Origin: Nocardioides eburneiflavus
Lineage (GTDB): Bacteria > Actinomycetota > Actinomycetes > Propionibacteriales > Nocardioidaceae
Assembly (NCBI RefSeq): GCF_004785795.1
Contig: NZ_SRRO01000001.1
Coordinates: 1,984,001-2,048,000 of the forward strand
Direction of reading: 5' to 3'
Length of the DNA: 64,000 nt
Shown: one piece after another, positions 25,457-34,572 of the stretch
Layout of the letters: each line of letters begins with the position of its first letter
Numbering within the stretch: position 1 is the first letter of the stretch
Notes under the pieces: model-generated
Told to the model about the DNA's origin: nothing
The model's input: only the letters and a program-made list of their open reading frames with translations
Databases searched by the model: none
Made by a program: the position numbers and the translations under genes

Positions 25457-26506
25457 GTGCCGAACCGGGGAGCAGCGCGCCTGCTCGTGCTGCTGACCAT
25501 CGCCGGGCTCCTGTCCGTCGCCGCCCCGGCGTCCGCGGACGAGCGGGTGCCGCGCCCGTTGCTCAACGTCGACTTCCCGGACCCGGCGGTCGTCGCCACG
25601 CCAGGTGGCCTGGTCGCGTACGCCACGGGTGACCGGGTGCCGCACGCCTGGTCGCGCGGCGCCGACGGACCGTGGCGGCGCGGGCCGAGCCTGCTCACCC
25701 ACCGGCCGTCGTGGTCGCGCGAGGGCGGCGTGTGGGCCGTCGACGTGGCGCGGGTGCGCGGGCGCTGGCTGCTCTACTACGCCACCCCGGTGCACGGCAT
25801 CGGCGAGACGGGCCGCTGCATCGGCGTGGCCCGCGCGTCCTCGGCCCGCGGCCCGTTCCGCCCGGTCGGCCGTGCTCCGCTGGTCTGCCCGTCCTACGCC
25901 CGTACGCCGGCCGCGCAGGACCCGATGTTGCCGCGCGACCGTACGCTCCCTCGCGCCGGTGTGATCGACCCGTCGTGGTTCCGCGACGAGGACGGAGCGA
26001 CGTACCTGCTCTACAAGACCGACCGGATCCCCTCCACCGTGCGGATCGTGCCGCTGGCGCGCGACGGGCAGGCGGTGAAGCCCGGCGCGACGAGCGTGGA
26101 GCTGTTCCGCTCCCCGGGCGTGCTGGAGAACCCGGTGCTCGTCCGGCGTCCCGAGGGCTACGTGATGCTGGCGTCGGAGGGCGACTGGACGCGCTGCGGC
26201 TACCGCACCCGCTGGCTGCGCTCGGCCTCCCTGCTCGACTGGACGGCCGCCGACGGCGGCATGCTGCTCGACAAGGACACCACCGGGTTGTGCGGCCCCG
26301 GCGGTGCCGACCTCGTCGAGGGACGCGGGGGACGGTTGCTGGCGTTCCTCCACGGCTGGACCTGCCGCGGCACGACCCTGCCGTGCGCCGGCAGCGGCAA
26401 GTGGGACCACAAGCCCCGGCAGCGCGGCCGCCGAGCGATGTACGCCGCCCGGCTCGACTGGGTGGACGGGGTGCCGCAGGTCGCCGGCTGGCTCCGGCCC
26501 CGCTGA
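25457..26506 (+). CDS. Secreted GH43-like glycosidase
   Basis: A 349-residue secreted protein with a Sec signal (ARLLVLLTIAGLLSVAAPASA) and a five-bladed-propeller GH43-type catalytic domain. Putative catalytic residues are Asp in DFPDPAVV (base), Asp in VIDPSWF (pKa modulator) and Glu in VLENPVLV (acid). GH43 enzymes are arabinofuranosidases, arabinanases or xylosidases. It contains several paired Cys, suiting an extracellular protein. The GTG at 25457 is the only start that gives a full signal. It is far from the fructan genes and lacks the operator, so it probably works on plant or cell-wall arabinan independently. Confidence 0.75.
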   Translation: MPNRGAARLLVLLTIAGLLSVAAPASADERVPRPLLNVDFPDPAVVATPGGLVAYATGDRVPHAWSRGADGPWRRGPSLLTHRPSWSREGGVWAVDVARVRGRWLLYYATPVHGIGETGRCIGVARASSARGPFRPVGRAPLVCPSYARTPAAQDPMLPRDRTLPRAGVIDPSWFRDEDGATYLLYKTDRIPSTVRIVPLARDGQAVKPGATSVELFRSPGVLENPVLVRRPEGYVMLASEGDWTRCGYRTRWLRSASLLDWTAADGGMLLDKDTTGLCGPGGADLVEGRGGRLLAFLHGWTCRGTTLPCAGSGKWDHKPRQRGRRAMYAARLDWVDGVPQVAGWLRPR

Positions 26507-26531
26507 CGTGGGGGAGCCCTAGGCTCTCGGC

Positions 26532-27338
26532 ATGGCTTCCGAGTGGGACACCCACACCGCCCTGACCGCGGCCGGCGACGGCCTCTTCGGCGCCGAGATC
26601 GACCCGGGCTGGGTCGTGGGAGGCGGTGTCAACGGCGGCTACCTCCTCGGTGTGGTCGGCACGGCGATCGCCGAGGCCGTGCCCGCCAAGCCGCACCCGC
26701 TCTCGGTGAGCGCCTACTACCTGTCCGCGGCCCGGCCGGGTGGCGCGCAGGTCTCGACGCGGGTGCTGCGCGAGGGCGGCGCGGTCGCGACCGTCTCGGC
26801 CGAGCTCGGCCAGGAGGGCGTCACCCGGATCAGCGCGCTGGCGACGTACGGCGACCTGCGCGCGCTGCCGGACGACGTCGCCACCACCGCCGAGCCGCCG
26901 GCCCTGCCCCCGGTCGAGGAGTGCGTGCCCGGCTCGCTCGCACCCGAGGAGACACGCCGCGTCGCGCCGATGATGGAGCGCTTCGACCTGCGCTTCGACC
27001 CCGACTGCGTCGGCTGGGCGACGGGTGCGCCGAGCGGTCGCGGGCACATCCAGGCCTGGCTCCGGATGGTCGACGGCCACGACATCGACCCGGTCGGGCT
27101 GCTCATGGTGTGCGACGCCCTGCCTCCGGTCACCTTCGACCTCGGCCGCCCGGGCTGGGCGCCGACGCTCGAGCTCACCGTCCACGTCCGCGCGGTGCCC
27201 GCTCCCGGGTGGCTGCAGGTCTCCCACCGCACCCGCAACGTGGCCGGCGGGATGTTCGAGGAGGACTGCGAGGTCTGGGACTCGGCCGGCCGGCTGGTCG
27301 CCCAGCGCCGGCAGCTGGCGATGCAGCCGCGCGGCTGA
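26532..27338 (+). CDS. Acyl-CoA thioesterase (double hot-dog, TesB-like)
   Basis: A 268-residue double hot-dog protein. N-terminal domain WVVGGGVNGGYLLGVVGTAI and HPLSVSAYYLSAARPG; C-terminal domain LTVHVRAVPAPGWLQVSHRT and GGMFEEDCEVWDSAGRLVAQ. These are hallmarks of the TesB/thioesterase-like superfamily acting on acyl-CoA. No signal peptide. ATG at 26532, 25 bases after the GH43-like gene. A perfect inverted repeat lies 17 bases beyond the stop. Confidence 0.85.
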   Translation: MASEWDTHTALTAAGDGLFGAEIDPGWVVGGGVNGGYLLGVVGTAIAEAVPAKPHPLSVSAYYLSAARPGGAQVSTRVLREGGAVATVSAELGQEGVTRISALATYGDLRALPDDVATTAEPPALPPVEECVPGSLAPEETRRVAPMMERFDLRFDPDCVGWATGAPSGRGHIQAWLRMVDGHDIDPVGLLMVCDALPPVTFDLGRPGWAPTLELTVHVRAVPAPGWLQVSHRTRNVAGGMFEEDCEVWDSAGRLVAQRRQLAMQPRG

Positions 27339-27354
27339 GCTGCGCCATTGCCGC

Positions 27355-27373
27355 TGAGTCTCCCAGAGACTCA
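27355..27373. terminator. Perfect 8-bp inverted repeat after the thioesterase gene
   Basis: TGAGTCTC (27355-27362) and GAGACTCA (27366-27373) around CCA. It lies in the 156-base gap between the thioesterase stop and the histidine-kinase start. It could be a terminator hairpin or a palindromic operator for the signalling operon. The rest of the gap is GC-rich without a clear promoter. Confidence 0.4.
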
Positions 27374-27494
27374 ACGTGCAGCCCGGGCGTGTCGCGGCCG
27401 GGGGAGCGCGCTCCGGGATCCCGCGAATGGGGCTTGCCGCCCTCCGCGCGGGCGGAGCACACTCGAGGTGCGGGGGCGGGCTTGGAGTGGTGCG

Positions 27495-29732
27495 ATGGAC
27501 AGTGGCCCACTGGGCGAGACCGACAGCGGTTCGGACACCGACCGGGTGCTGCTCGACGTCCAGCACCAGGCGGCGGCCACCCGCGAGATCCTCGAGGCCC
27601 TGGGACGGGCCGGGGCCGACCCGAGCGGGGTGCTCGACACCATCATCGACCGCGCGGTCCACCTCTGCCGGGCCCAGGTCGCGCAGCTCTACCTCCTCGA
27701 CGGCGACACCTTCCGGCTGTCCCGCATCTCCGGGGACGCTCCCGAGGAGTTCATCCGCTACGTGGAGGACCACCCGGTGGGTCGCTCACGCGACAGCCTC
27801 CTGGGGCGGGTCGCCGAGGACCGCGTCACCCAGCAGATCGGTGACGTCCTGCGGGACCCCGACTACGGCCGGCACGACCTGCAGAGCCTGGCCGGCTTCC
27901 GCACGCTGATGTCGGCGCCCATGCTGCTGCACGACGAGGTCATCGGCATCCTCTCCGTGTGGCGCACCGAGGCGCAGCCGTTCGACGCGGGCGAGGTCGA
28001 CGTGCTGAGCGCCTTCGCCGTCCAAGCCGCGATCGTGCTGCGCCAGGTAGAGCTCGTGGCTGCGCTGGAGGCGCGCAGCGGTGAGCTCGCCGCCAAGGTC
28101 ACCCAGCTGGAGGTCCTGCGTGAGATCGGCGAGGCGATCAGCTCGACCCTCGACCTCGACGAGGTCCTGGGCCGCATCGTCAGCGGGGCCGTACGCCTCT
28201 GCTGGGCGGACGGCGGCTCGATCATGGAGTACGACGCGGCGGCCGACTGCTTCCGGGTGCGGGCCACCGCCGGTGGGAGCCCGGTGCTGACCGACCGGCT
28301 GCGCGCCCTCACCATCCGGCGCAGCACCTCGCCGGTCGGCCGGGCCGCCGCCGAACGGTCGACGCTGGTGGTGCCCGACCTGGCATCGGCAGCCCGCGAC
28401 GATCACCTCGACATCCTGCTGGCCGACGGCTGGCGGTCGCTCCTCGCCGTTCCCCTGGTCCGGCAGGACCAGCTCGTGGGCGCGCTGGTGATCCGCCGGC
28501 GCCGCCCGGGCGACTTCGGTGCCGACACCCCGGAGCTGCTGCGGACCTTCGCCAACCAGTCCGGGCTGGCGATCGTCAACGCGCGCCTCTTCGGCGAGCT
28601 CGACACCAAGCGGGCCGAGCTCGAGGTCGCGAGCCGCCACAAGTCGGAGTTCCTCGCGAGCATGTCCCACGAGCTGCGGACGCCCCTCAACGCGGTGATC
28701 GGGTTCTCCGAGGTGCTGCTGGACCGGATGTTCGGCGAGCTCAACCCGCGGCAGGAGGAGTACCTCCGCGACATCTGGACCTCGGGCAAGCACCTGCTGG
28801 AGCTGCTCAACGAGATCCTCGACCTCTCCAAGGTCGAGGCCGGGCGGATGGTCCTCGAGCCCAGCCTGGTGTCGGTCCGGGCCTGCCTCGACTACGTCCT
28901 GTCGCTCGTGCGCGACCGCGCCGCGGCGCACGCCATCGACGTCGGCCTCGAGGTGTCCGAGGACGTCGGGATCGTGTGGGCCGACGAGCTGAGGCTCAAG
29001 CAGGTGGTGCTCAACCTCGTGTCGAACGCGGTGAAGTTCACCCCGGACGGCGGGACGGTCCGGGTCTTCGCCACGCGCGAGGGCGAGGACGTCGTCGTCC
29101 GCGTGAGCGACACCGGGGTGGGAGTGCCGCCGGAGGACCGCGAGCGGATCTTCGAGTCGTTCCAGCAGGGGCACCGCGCGGCGCCCAACGAGGAGGGCAC
29201 CGGGCTCGGGCTGACGCTGTCGCGCCGCATCGTGGCGCTCTTCGGCGGGACCCTGTGGCTGGAGCCGCAGGCAGGCGTGGGCAGCGTCTTCGCCTTCCGG
29301 GTGCCGCTGCCGGCGGTCGAGCCCGTGGGCAAGGCCGACGACGACGGGCTGAGCACCGTCCTCCTCGTCGACGACGACCGGGCCTCCCTCGACCTCATGA
29401 CCGCCTACCTGTCGGCCTCGCCCGTGCGGGTGCTCCACGCGCGCGACGGGTTCGAGGCGCTGTCCCTCAGCCGTACGGCGGCCCCGGACGCGGTCGTGCT
29501 CGACATCCGGCTGCCCCGCATGGACGGGTGGGAGGTGCTGGCCCGGATGAAGGCGGACCCCGCGACGCGTGCCATCCCGGTGGTTGTCGCCTCCATCATC
29601 GACGAGCGGCAGCGCGGCCTGCAGCTCGGCGCAGTGGCGTACCTGCTCAAGCCGGTGCGCCGCGACGACCTGCTCGACGCCCTCCGCGGCCATGGGCTCG
29701 AGCTCGAGGAGTCGGAGGTGGGGTCGCCGTGA
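27495..29732 (+). CDS. Hybrid sensor histidine kinase (GAF-GAF-HisKA-HATPase-REC)
   Basis: A 745-residue cytoplasmic sensor kinase. Two GAF domains (about 35-185 and 205-370) with linking helices; HisKA with phospho-His392 in ASMSHELRTPLN; HATPase_c with N box NLVSNAVKF, G1 DTGVGVPPED and G2 GTGLGL; then a C-terminal receiver with Asp670 in VVLDIRLPRMDG. There are no membrane segments, so it senses an internal signal or small ligand through GAF. The ATG at 27495 follows TTGGAG. It overlaps the next receiver gene by GTGA and leads a five-gene coupled operon. Phosphotransfer to the two following receivers is the obvious path. Confidence 0.92.
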   Translation: MDSGPLGETDSGSDTDRVLLDVQHQAAATREILEALGRAGADPSGVLDTIIDRAVHLCRAQVAQLYLLDGDTFRLSRISGDAPEEFIRYVEDHPVGRSRDSLLGRVAEDRVTQQIGDVLRDPDYGRHDLQSLAGFRTLMSAPMLLHDEVIGILSVWRTEAQPFDAGEVDVLSAFAVQAAIVLRQVELVAALEARSGELAAKVTQLEVLREIGEAISSTLDLDEVLGRIVSGAVRLCWADGGSIMEYDAAADCFRVRATAGGSPVLTDRLRALTIRRSTSPVGRAAAERSTLVVPDLASAARDDHLDILLADGWRSLLAVPLVRQDQLVGALVIRRRRPGDFGADTPELLRTFANQSGLAIVNARLFGELDTKRAELEVASRHKSEFLASMSHELRTPLNAVIGFSEVLLDRMFGELNPRQEEYLRDIWTSGKHLLELLNEILDLSKVEAGRMVLEPSLVSVRACLDYVLSLVRDRAAAHAIDVGLEVSEDVGIVWADELRLKQVVLNLVSNAVKFTPDGGTVRVFATREGEDVVVRVSDTGVGVPPEDRERIFESFQQGHRAAPNEEGTGLGLTLSRRIVALFGGTLWLEPQAGVGSVFAFRVPLPAVEPVGKADDDGLSTVLLVDDDRASLDLMTAYLSASPVRVLHARDGFEALSLSRTAAPDAVVLDIRLPRMDGWEVLARMKADPATRAIPVVVASIIDERQRGLQLGAVAYLLKPVRRDDLLDALRGHGLELEESEVGSP

Positions 29733-30106
29733 GCCCACGCATCCTGGTCATCGAGGACAACGCGCTCAACCTCAAGCTGGTGCGCGACGTGCTGGAGCAC
29801 GCCGGCTACGTGGTCGGGTCGGCAGCGACCGGCGAGCTCGGCGTCCGCGCGGCCGCCAGCGAGCCCCCGGACCTCGTCCTGCTGGACCTGCAGCTGCCGG
29901 GCATCGACGGTCACGAGACCCTGCGCCGCCTGCGCGAGGAGGTCCTCGACGACGGCGTGCCCGTCGTCGCGGTGACCGCGCTCGCGATGGAGGAGGACCG
30001 CGATCGGGCACGACGATCGGGCTTCGACGGCTACCTGGAGAAGCCGATCAGCCCGCGCGCCCTCCCGGGGCAGGTCGAGGAGTTCCTGGCTGGAGGCCCC
30101 GCATGA
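29729..30106 (+). CDS. Single-domain response regulator
   Basis: A 125-residue stand-alone CheY/DivK-like receiver. Acidic pocket IEDN, phospho-acceptor Asp53 in LVLLDLQLPGIDG, Thr in AVTALAM and Lys in YLEKPI. It has no output domain. It starts with GTG in the GTGA overlap with the kinase and ends in an ATGA overlap with the receiver-cyclase gene. It probably shuttles phosphate or acts as a phosphate sink between kinase and cyclase. Confidence 0.92.
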   Translation: MSPRILVIEDNALNLKLVRDVLEHAGYVVGSAATGELGVRAAASEPPDLVLLDLQLPGIDGHETLRRLREEVLDDGVPVVAVTALAMEEDRDRARRSGFDGYLEKPISPRALPGQVEEFLAGGPA

Positions 30107-31260
30107 GCGTCACGGAGGGACGGGCGACGTCCCGCCGCCCCACCGTCCTGGCCGTCGACGACCAGCCGGCCAACCTGCGCCTGCTCGACGCGATCCTCTC
30201 GCCGCGTGGCTACGACGTCCTGACCGCGGCCGGGGGACAGGAGGCGCTGGACGTCCTCCGCGACCGGTCCGTCGACGTGGTGCTGCTCGACGTGCAGATG
30301 CCGGTCATGGACGGCTGCGAGGTGTGCCGCAGGATCCGCAGTGATCCGACCACCTCCTTCCTGCCGGTCGTGATGATCACGGCCGGGGGCGCGGCGCAGC
30401 GGCTCGACGGGCTCGAGGCGGGCGCCGACGACTTCATCACCAAGCCGTTCGACCAGGCCGAGCTCCTGGCGCGGGTGCGCTCGCTCGCCCGGATCAAGGG
30501 CTACCAGGACACGATCCGGCGGCAGGCGGAGGAGATCTCCGCCTGGAACCTCGAGCTCGAGGCGCGGGTGGCCGAGCAGGTGGACGAGCTGGAGCGGGTC
30601 GGCAGGCTGCGACGGTTCCTGTCCCCGCAGCTGGCCGACCTGGTCGTCAACGACGAGGACATGCTGGCCAGTCACCGCCGCGAGATCGTGGTGGTGTTCG
30701 TGGACTTCCGGGGGTTCACGTCGTTCGCCGAGGCGTCGGAGCCGGAGGAGGTGATGCACGTCCTCGCCGAGTACCACCGCGCCTTGGGCGCCCGCATCGA
30801 CGAGCACCGGGGCACCCTGGAGCGGTTCACCGGCGACGGTGTGATGGTGTTCTTCGGCGATCCCGTCCCCACCGATGACCCTGCGGGCGCGGCGGTCGCG
30901 ATGGCACTCGACGTGCGGGAGGACGTACGCCGCCTGGCGAGCGGCTGGCACCGGCGCGGGCACGACCTCTCCCTGGGCGCCGGTGTGGCCCAGGGCTACG
31001 CGACCCTGGGCCGGATCGGCTATCCCGGGAGGTCCGACTACGCCGCCATCGGCAGCGTGACCAACCTGGCTGCACGCCTGTGTGCGGATGCGGGACCGTG
31101 GCAGGTCCTGGTCACCGACCGCGTGCTGGCGCACGTGGAGGAGCGCGTCGCCGCCGAGCTCGTCGGCGACGTCCAGCCGCGGGGGTTCAGCCGACCGGTG
31201 CGGATCCACGACGTCACCGCCGCGACCACGGGGCGGGACCAGGAGGAGGTGACCCGATGA
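30103..31260 (+). CDS. Response regulator with class III adenylate/guanylate cyclase output
   Basis: A 385-residue protein. Receiver (about 13-130) with Asp63 in VVLLDVQMPVMDG and Lys in FITKPFD. A coiled-coil linker (ARIKGYQDTIRRQAEEISAW...ARVAEQVDELERVG, about 140-180). Class III cyclase catalytic domain (about 200-365) with metal-binding FVDFRGFTSFAE and RFTGDGVMVFFGD, and the transition-state Asn/Arg pair in AIGSVTNLAARLC. cAMP (or cGMP) output is expected to depend on phosphorylation by the upstream kinase. Starts by ATGA overlap and ends by ATGA overlap with the ATP-grasp gene, behind an AGGAGGAGGT ribosome site. Confidence 0.92.
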   Translation: MSVTEGRATSRRPTVLAVDDQPANLRLLDAILSPRGYDVLTAAGGQEALDVLRDRSVDVVLLDVQMPVMDGCEVCRRIRSDPTTSFLPVVMITAGGAAQRLDGLEAGADDFITKPFDQAELLARVRSLARIKGYQDTIRRQAEEISAWNLELEARVAEQVDELERVGRLRRFLSPQLADLVVNDEDMLASHRREIVVVFVDFRGFTSFAEASEPEEVMHVLAEYHRALGARIDEHRGTLERFTGDGVMVFFGDPVPTDDPAGAAVAMALDVREDVRRLASGWHRRGHDLSLGAGVAQGYATLGRIGYPGRSDYAAIGSVTNLAARLCADAGPWQVLVTDRVLAHVEERVAAELVGDVQPRGFSRPVRIHDVTAATTGRDQEEVTR

Positions 31261-32819
31261 CCCAGCAGCTCACGCTGCCCGACCTCGACGAGCAGCAGCG
31301 CTACGAGGCGTACGACCGGCTGCAGCAGCGGCTGCCCGGGATCTGGCAGGCGATGCGGACCGACCACGCAGGCGAGTCGGCGGTCGTGGTGCCCTCGATC
31401 AGCCTCGAGCGCACCACGGCGGGCAGCGGCACCCTCATGCAGGCCATGGAAGAGCGCGCCCTCTTCCTGCTCCTGCTGCTGCGGCAGCCCATGCTGAGGC
31501 TGATCTACGTCACCTCCGGCCCGATCGACGAGGAGATCGTCGAGTACTACCTCGGGCTCCTGCCCGGCATCATCCCCAGCCACGCCCGCCGGCGCCTGCA
31601 CCTCGTCTCGGTCGGGGACGCCTCCCCCCGTCCGCTCAGCGCCAAGCTGCTCGAGCGCCCCCGGCTGCTCCGCCACGTCCGCGACCTCATCCCCGACCGC
31701 ACCGTCAGCCACCTGATCCCCTACAACACCACCGAGCTGGAGCGGGACGTCGCGCTGAGCCTCGGCATCCCGGTCTACGGCTCGGACCCGCGGCTCGCGC
31801 CACTCGGCAGCAAGTCGGGCTGCCGCCGGCTGTTCGACGAGGTCGGCGTACGGGCTCCGGTCGGGGCCGAGGACCTCACCACGCTCGACGACCTCGTCAC
31901 CGCGGTGGCCGGGATGCGGGCCCGCCGACCCGACCTCGCCGAGGTGATCGTCAAGATCAACGAGGGCGTGTCGGGGTCGGGCAACGCGCTGGTCGAGCTG
32001 GGGGAGCTGCCGCCGCAGGGCTCCGAGGGGGAGCGCGCCGTCCTGAGGGAGCGCATCGAGGCCTTGCAGCCCGAGGCGGTCGACCTCGCCCCGAGCGACT
32101 TCCTGGTCGCCTTCGAGCGGCTCGGCGGCATCGTCGAGGAACGCATCACCGGTGCGGCGCTGACCAGCCCGAGCGTGCAGATGCGGGTCCTGCCCGACGG
32201 CACGGTCGAGCTGCTCTCGACCCACGACCAGCTCCTCGGCGGTGCCAGCGGGCAGAAGTACCTCGGGTGCGTCTTCCCCGCCGACCCGGCGTACTCGCGC
32301 AAGATCACCGAGCCCGCCATGGCGATCGGGCGCCACCTCGCGGGCAAGGGCGTCCTGGGTCGCTTCGCCGTCGACTTCGTGACAGTGCAGGACGACGCGG
32401 GGGACTGGGAGGCGCACGCGATCGAGCTCAACCTCCGCAAGGGCGGGACCACCCACCCGTTCCTGACGCTGCAGTTCCTCGCCGGCGGGGAGTACGACGG
32501 CGACCTCGGCACCTATCGCACCGCCTCCGGTGCGACGAGGTACCTCGTGGCCACCGACCACCTCGAGGACGACCGGCTCCGGGCGCTCACGACCCGGGAC
32601 GTGCTCGACGTCGTCGCCCGGCGCCGCCTGCACTTCGACCAGTCCCGCGAGACCGGCGTGGTCCTCCACATGATCAGCTGCGTCACCGAGTGCGGGCGGC
32701 TCGGCATGACCGCGGTGGGGGAGAGCCCCGAGCAGGCCTGGCAGCTCTACCAGGAGGCCTGTGCCGTGCTGCTCGAGGAGGCGGACAGGGCCGGCGAGCC
32801 GGGGGCGCTGCCGGAGTGA
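31257..32819 (+). CDS. PGM1-like ATP-grasp peptide ligase
   Basis: A 520-residue protein matching what is annotated as peptide ligase PGM1-related. Its ATP-grasp core has EVIVKINEGVSGSGNALVEL (P-loop-like lysine) and the Mg-site strand HAIELNLRKGGTTHPF. PGM1 forms an amide bond between an N-terminal amidino-amino acid and peptides in pheganomycin synthesis, but most homologues are uncharacterised. The N-terminal about 200 residues (LRLIYVTSGPIDEEIVEYYL) form the pre-ATP-grasp domain. It is tied by 4-base overlaps to the cyclase before and the GGCT-like gene after. A regulated amino-acid or peptide ligation is implied; substrates unknown. Confidence 0.82.
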   Translation: MTQQLTLPDLDEQQRYEAYDRLQQRLPGIWQAMRTDHAGESAVVVPSISLERTTAGSGTLMQAMEERALFLLLLLRQPMLRLIYVTSGPIDEEIVEYYLGLLPGIIPSHARRRLHLVSVGDASPRPLSAKLLERPRLLRHVRDLIPDRTVSHLIPYNTTELERDVALSLGIPVYGSDPRLAPLGSKSGCRRLFDEVGVRAPVGAEDLTTLDDLVTAVAGMRARRPDLAEVIVKINEGVSGSGNALVELGELPPQGSEGERAVLRERIEALQPEAVDLAPSDFLVAFERLGGIVEERITGAALTSPSVQMRVLPDGTVELLSTHDQLLGGASGQKYLGCVFPADPAYSRKITEPAMAIGRHLAGKGVLGRFAVDFVTVQDDAGDWEAHAIELNLRKGGTTHPFLTLQFLAGGEYDGDLGTYRTASGATRYLVATDHLEDDRLRALTTRDVLDVVARRRLHFDQSRETGVVLHMISCVTECGRLGMTAVGESPEQAWQLYQEACAVLLEEADRAGEPGALPE

Positions 32820-33430
32820 GCGACGACCCCCTGGTCTGGTACGCCGCCTTCGGCTCCAACCTGTCGAGGGAGAGGCTCGGCTGCTACATCGCCGGCGGCA
32901 CGCCGACCGGGGCGCGGCGCGCGTACGAGGGCTGCCGCGACCGCACGCCGCCGCGCGAGCACCGGACGCTCGCCCTCTCCGGGCACCTGCGCTTCGCCGG
33001 GGAGTCGTCGGTGTGGGGAGGGGGCATGGCGTTCTACTCGCCGGCCGGCGGGGGCACGGTGCACGCCCGCGCCTACCTCCTGCGCCTCGAGCAGCTCGTC
33101 GACCTGGTGGCGCAGGAGTCACGCCACCCCGTGGGCACGGCGCTGGTCCTCGCCGACGCCGGACCCACGCGGCACGGCCTGTCGTCGGTCTACGACGTGC
33201 TGATGGACCTCGGCGAGCTCGACGGCCACCGGCTGCTCACGCTCAGCGCGTCCCGGCACCACCCCCTCAACCCGCCCTCGGGCGCGTACGTCCGTACCAT
33301 GGCCGACGGGCTCTCGGACGGCTTCGACCTCGACGTGGACGCCCGGGTCGCCTACCTCGCCTCGGCCGTGGGCATGCTGCCGACGTGGACGCCCGCGGCC
33401 GTGCGGGAGCTGCTCGCGCCGGCCGGCTAG
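32816..33430 (+). CDS. Gamma-glutamylcyclotransferase-like protein
   Basis: A 204-residue protein whose opening WYAAFGSNLSRERLGCYI is the GGCT/AIG2-like signature (Y-G-S-N substrate loop). Family enzymes cyclise gamma-glutamyl groups to 5-oxoproline, releasing the partner amine. This long subgroup is often mislabelled in databases and is not characterised; the catalytic Glu cannot be placed with certainty. GTG start at 32816 within the GTGA overlap with the ligase gene. Its TAG stop shares CTAG with the stop of the convergent next gene. A ligase plus a cyclotransferase suggests making and breaking of an amide-linked metabolite. Confidence 0.75.
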   Translation: MSDDPLVWYAAFGSNLSRERLGCYIAGGTPTGARRAYEGCRDRTPPREHRTLALSGHLRFAGESSVWGGGMAFYSPAGGGTVHARAYLLRLEQLVDLVAQESRHPVGTALVLADAGPTRHGLSSVYDVLMDLGELDGHRLLTLSASRHHPLNPPSGAYVRTMADGLSDGFDLDVDARVAYLASAVGMLPTWTPAAVRELLAPAG

Positions 33431-34530
33431 TCGAACCAGGCGCGGTCCATCGCGACGACCCAGCGTCGCCGCGGGTGCTCGGTGAGCGACCAGATGCGGT
33501 CGGTCGACGGCCAGTAGGACAGGTCCTCCGGGCCCATCGGCAGCGCCCAGCGGTGCTGCCGCATCGACCCCGGCTGCCCGGCGTACACGCTGCCCGGCAT
33601 CCACGGTCCGTGCGAGACCGTGACGTGGTAGCGGCCGGATGCGATCACGGCCCCCTGCATCTGCTGCACGCCGCCCTCGTCGACCGCGAGGGGACGGGAG
33701 AACCCGTCCTCGCCGGTGGCGAGCTGCGAGGTCCGCGGGTCCAGCTCGTAGCGGGCCAGCCTGGTCGTCGCGTCGGGGTCCAGCGCGTACTCGCCGGCGA
33801 CCAGCGCGGGCGGGTCGGAGCGCCGGTCGAGCGAGACGAACGAGTAGCGGAGCTTCTGGTGGCCCTCGTCGGCGTGGGCGCGGTAGGTGAACCGCACGGG
33901 CAGCACGTAGCGGTGGCCGTAGGCGTGGAGCCGCGTGCCGTCGACTCCGAACCGGTCCGGCTGGTCGTCGTCGCCGGCGACCCGCATGATGTCCTCGACC
34001 CGGGCAGTGACGAACCCGCGGCTCGTCGCCGCGACGTGCAGGTAGGGCCCGGCCCACACGACGCCGCCGGCGTGGATGGCCATCGGTCGCAGGGTGAGCG
34101 CGCCGGTCTCGTCGAGGACGGGGGAGACGAGCAGGACGTGGCGGTACCTCCCCGAGTCGAGGTCGACGAACGTGACCCGCGACCCGCGCTTGGTGCCATC
34201 GCGCCCGGTCGAGTACCACGTCGTCACCACGACGCGGCGCCCGTCGATGTCGCCGGTGTCGGAGGCGTCGGCGCTGGTCGAGATGCCCTGGGGGTACCAC
34301 TGCTCGTCCCGCTCGTCGTGGTCGTCCCACCTGTACGCCTCGCGCACCGCGCGACCCAGCAGCCGCGGGGCGCGCGAGCGGCGCAGGTCCCACCTGAGGT
34401 CGTCGAGCAGGCCCCCCAGGCCGGCCGGTTCGCCGAGGAGCCCCGCGAGCGCGTCGATCTCGCGGACGTTCTCGTCCGTGCGTTGCAGGTGCACGCCCCG
34501 GACGTACGGCGACTCCGACGCGGTGGACAT
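33427..34530 (-). CDS. Uncharacterised 367-residue protein
   Basis: No family recognised. It lacks a signal peptide and membrane helices. After about 60 helical residues the sequence is beta-rich with repeated aromatic strands (VVVTTWYSTGRDG, RYRHVLLVSP, VVWAGPYLHVAATSRGFV, HVTVSHGPWMPGSVY, RWVVAMDRAWFD), spaced in a way that suggests a beta-propeller. The ATG at 34530 is chosen as the only good start before the first helix. Convergent with the signalling operon, sharing a 4-base CTAG stop overlap. It is well conserved in codon use with its neighbours, so probably a real gene. Confidence 0.75.
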   Translation of the reverse strand: MSTASESPYVRGVHLQRTDENVREIDALAGLLGEPAGLGGLLDDLRWDLRRSRAPRLLGRAVREAYRWDDHDERDEQWYPQGISTSADASDTGDIDGRRVVVTTWYSTGRDGTKRGSRVTFVDLDSGRYRHVLLVSPVLDETGALTLRPMAIHAGGVVWAGPYLHVAATSRGFVTARVEDIMRVAGDDDQPDRFGVDGTRLHAYGHRYVLPVRFTYRAHADEGHQKLRYSFVSLDRRSDPPALVAGEYALDPDATTRLARYELDPRTSQLATGEDGFSRPLAVDEGGVQQMQGAVIASGRYHVTVSHGPWMPGSVYAGQPGSMRQHRWALPMGPEDLSYWPSTDRIWSLTEHPRRRWVVAMDRAWFD

Positions 34531-34572
34531 GGGGTGACCCTAGCCAGCCGGGGGAGGGGCACAATCACCCCC

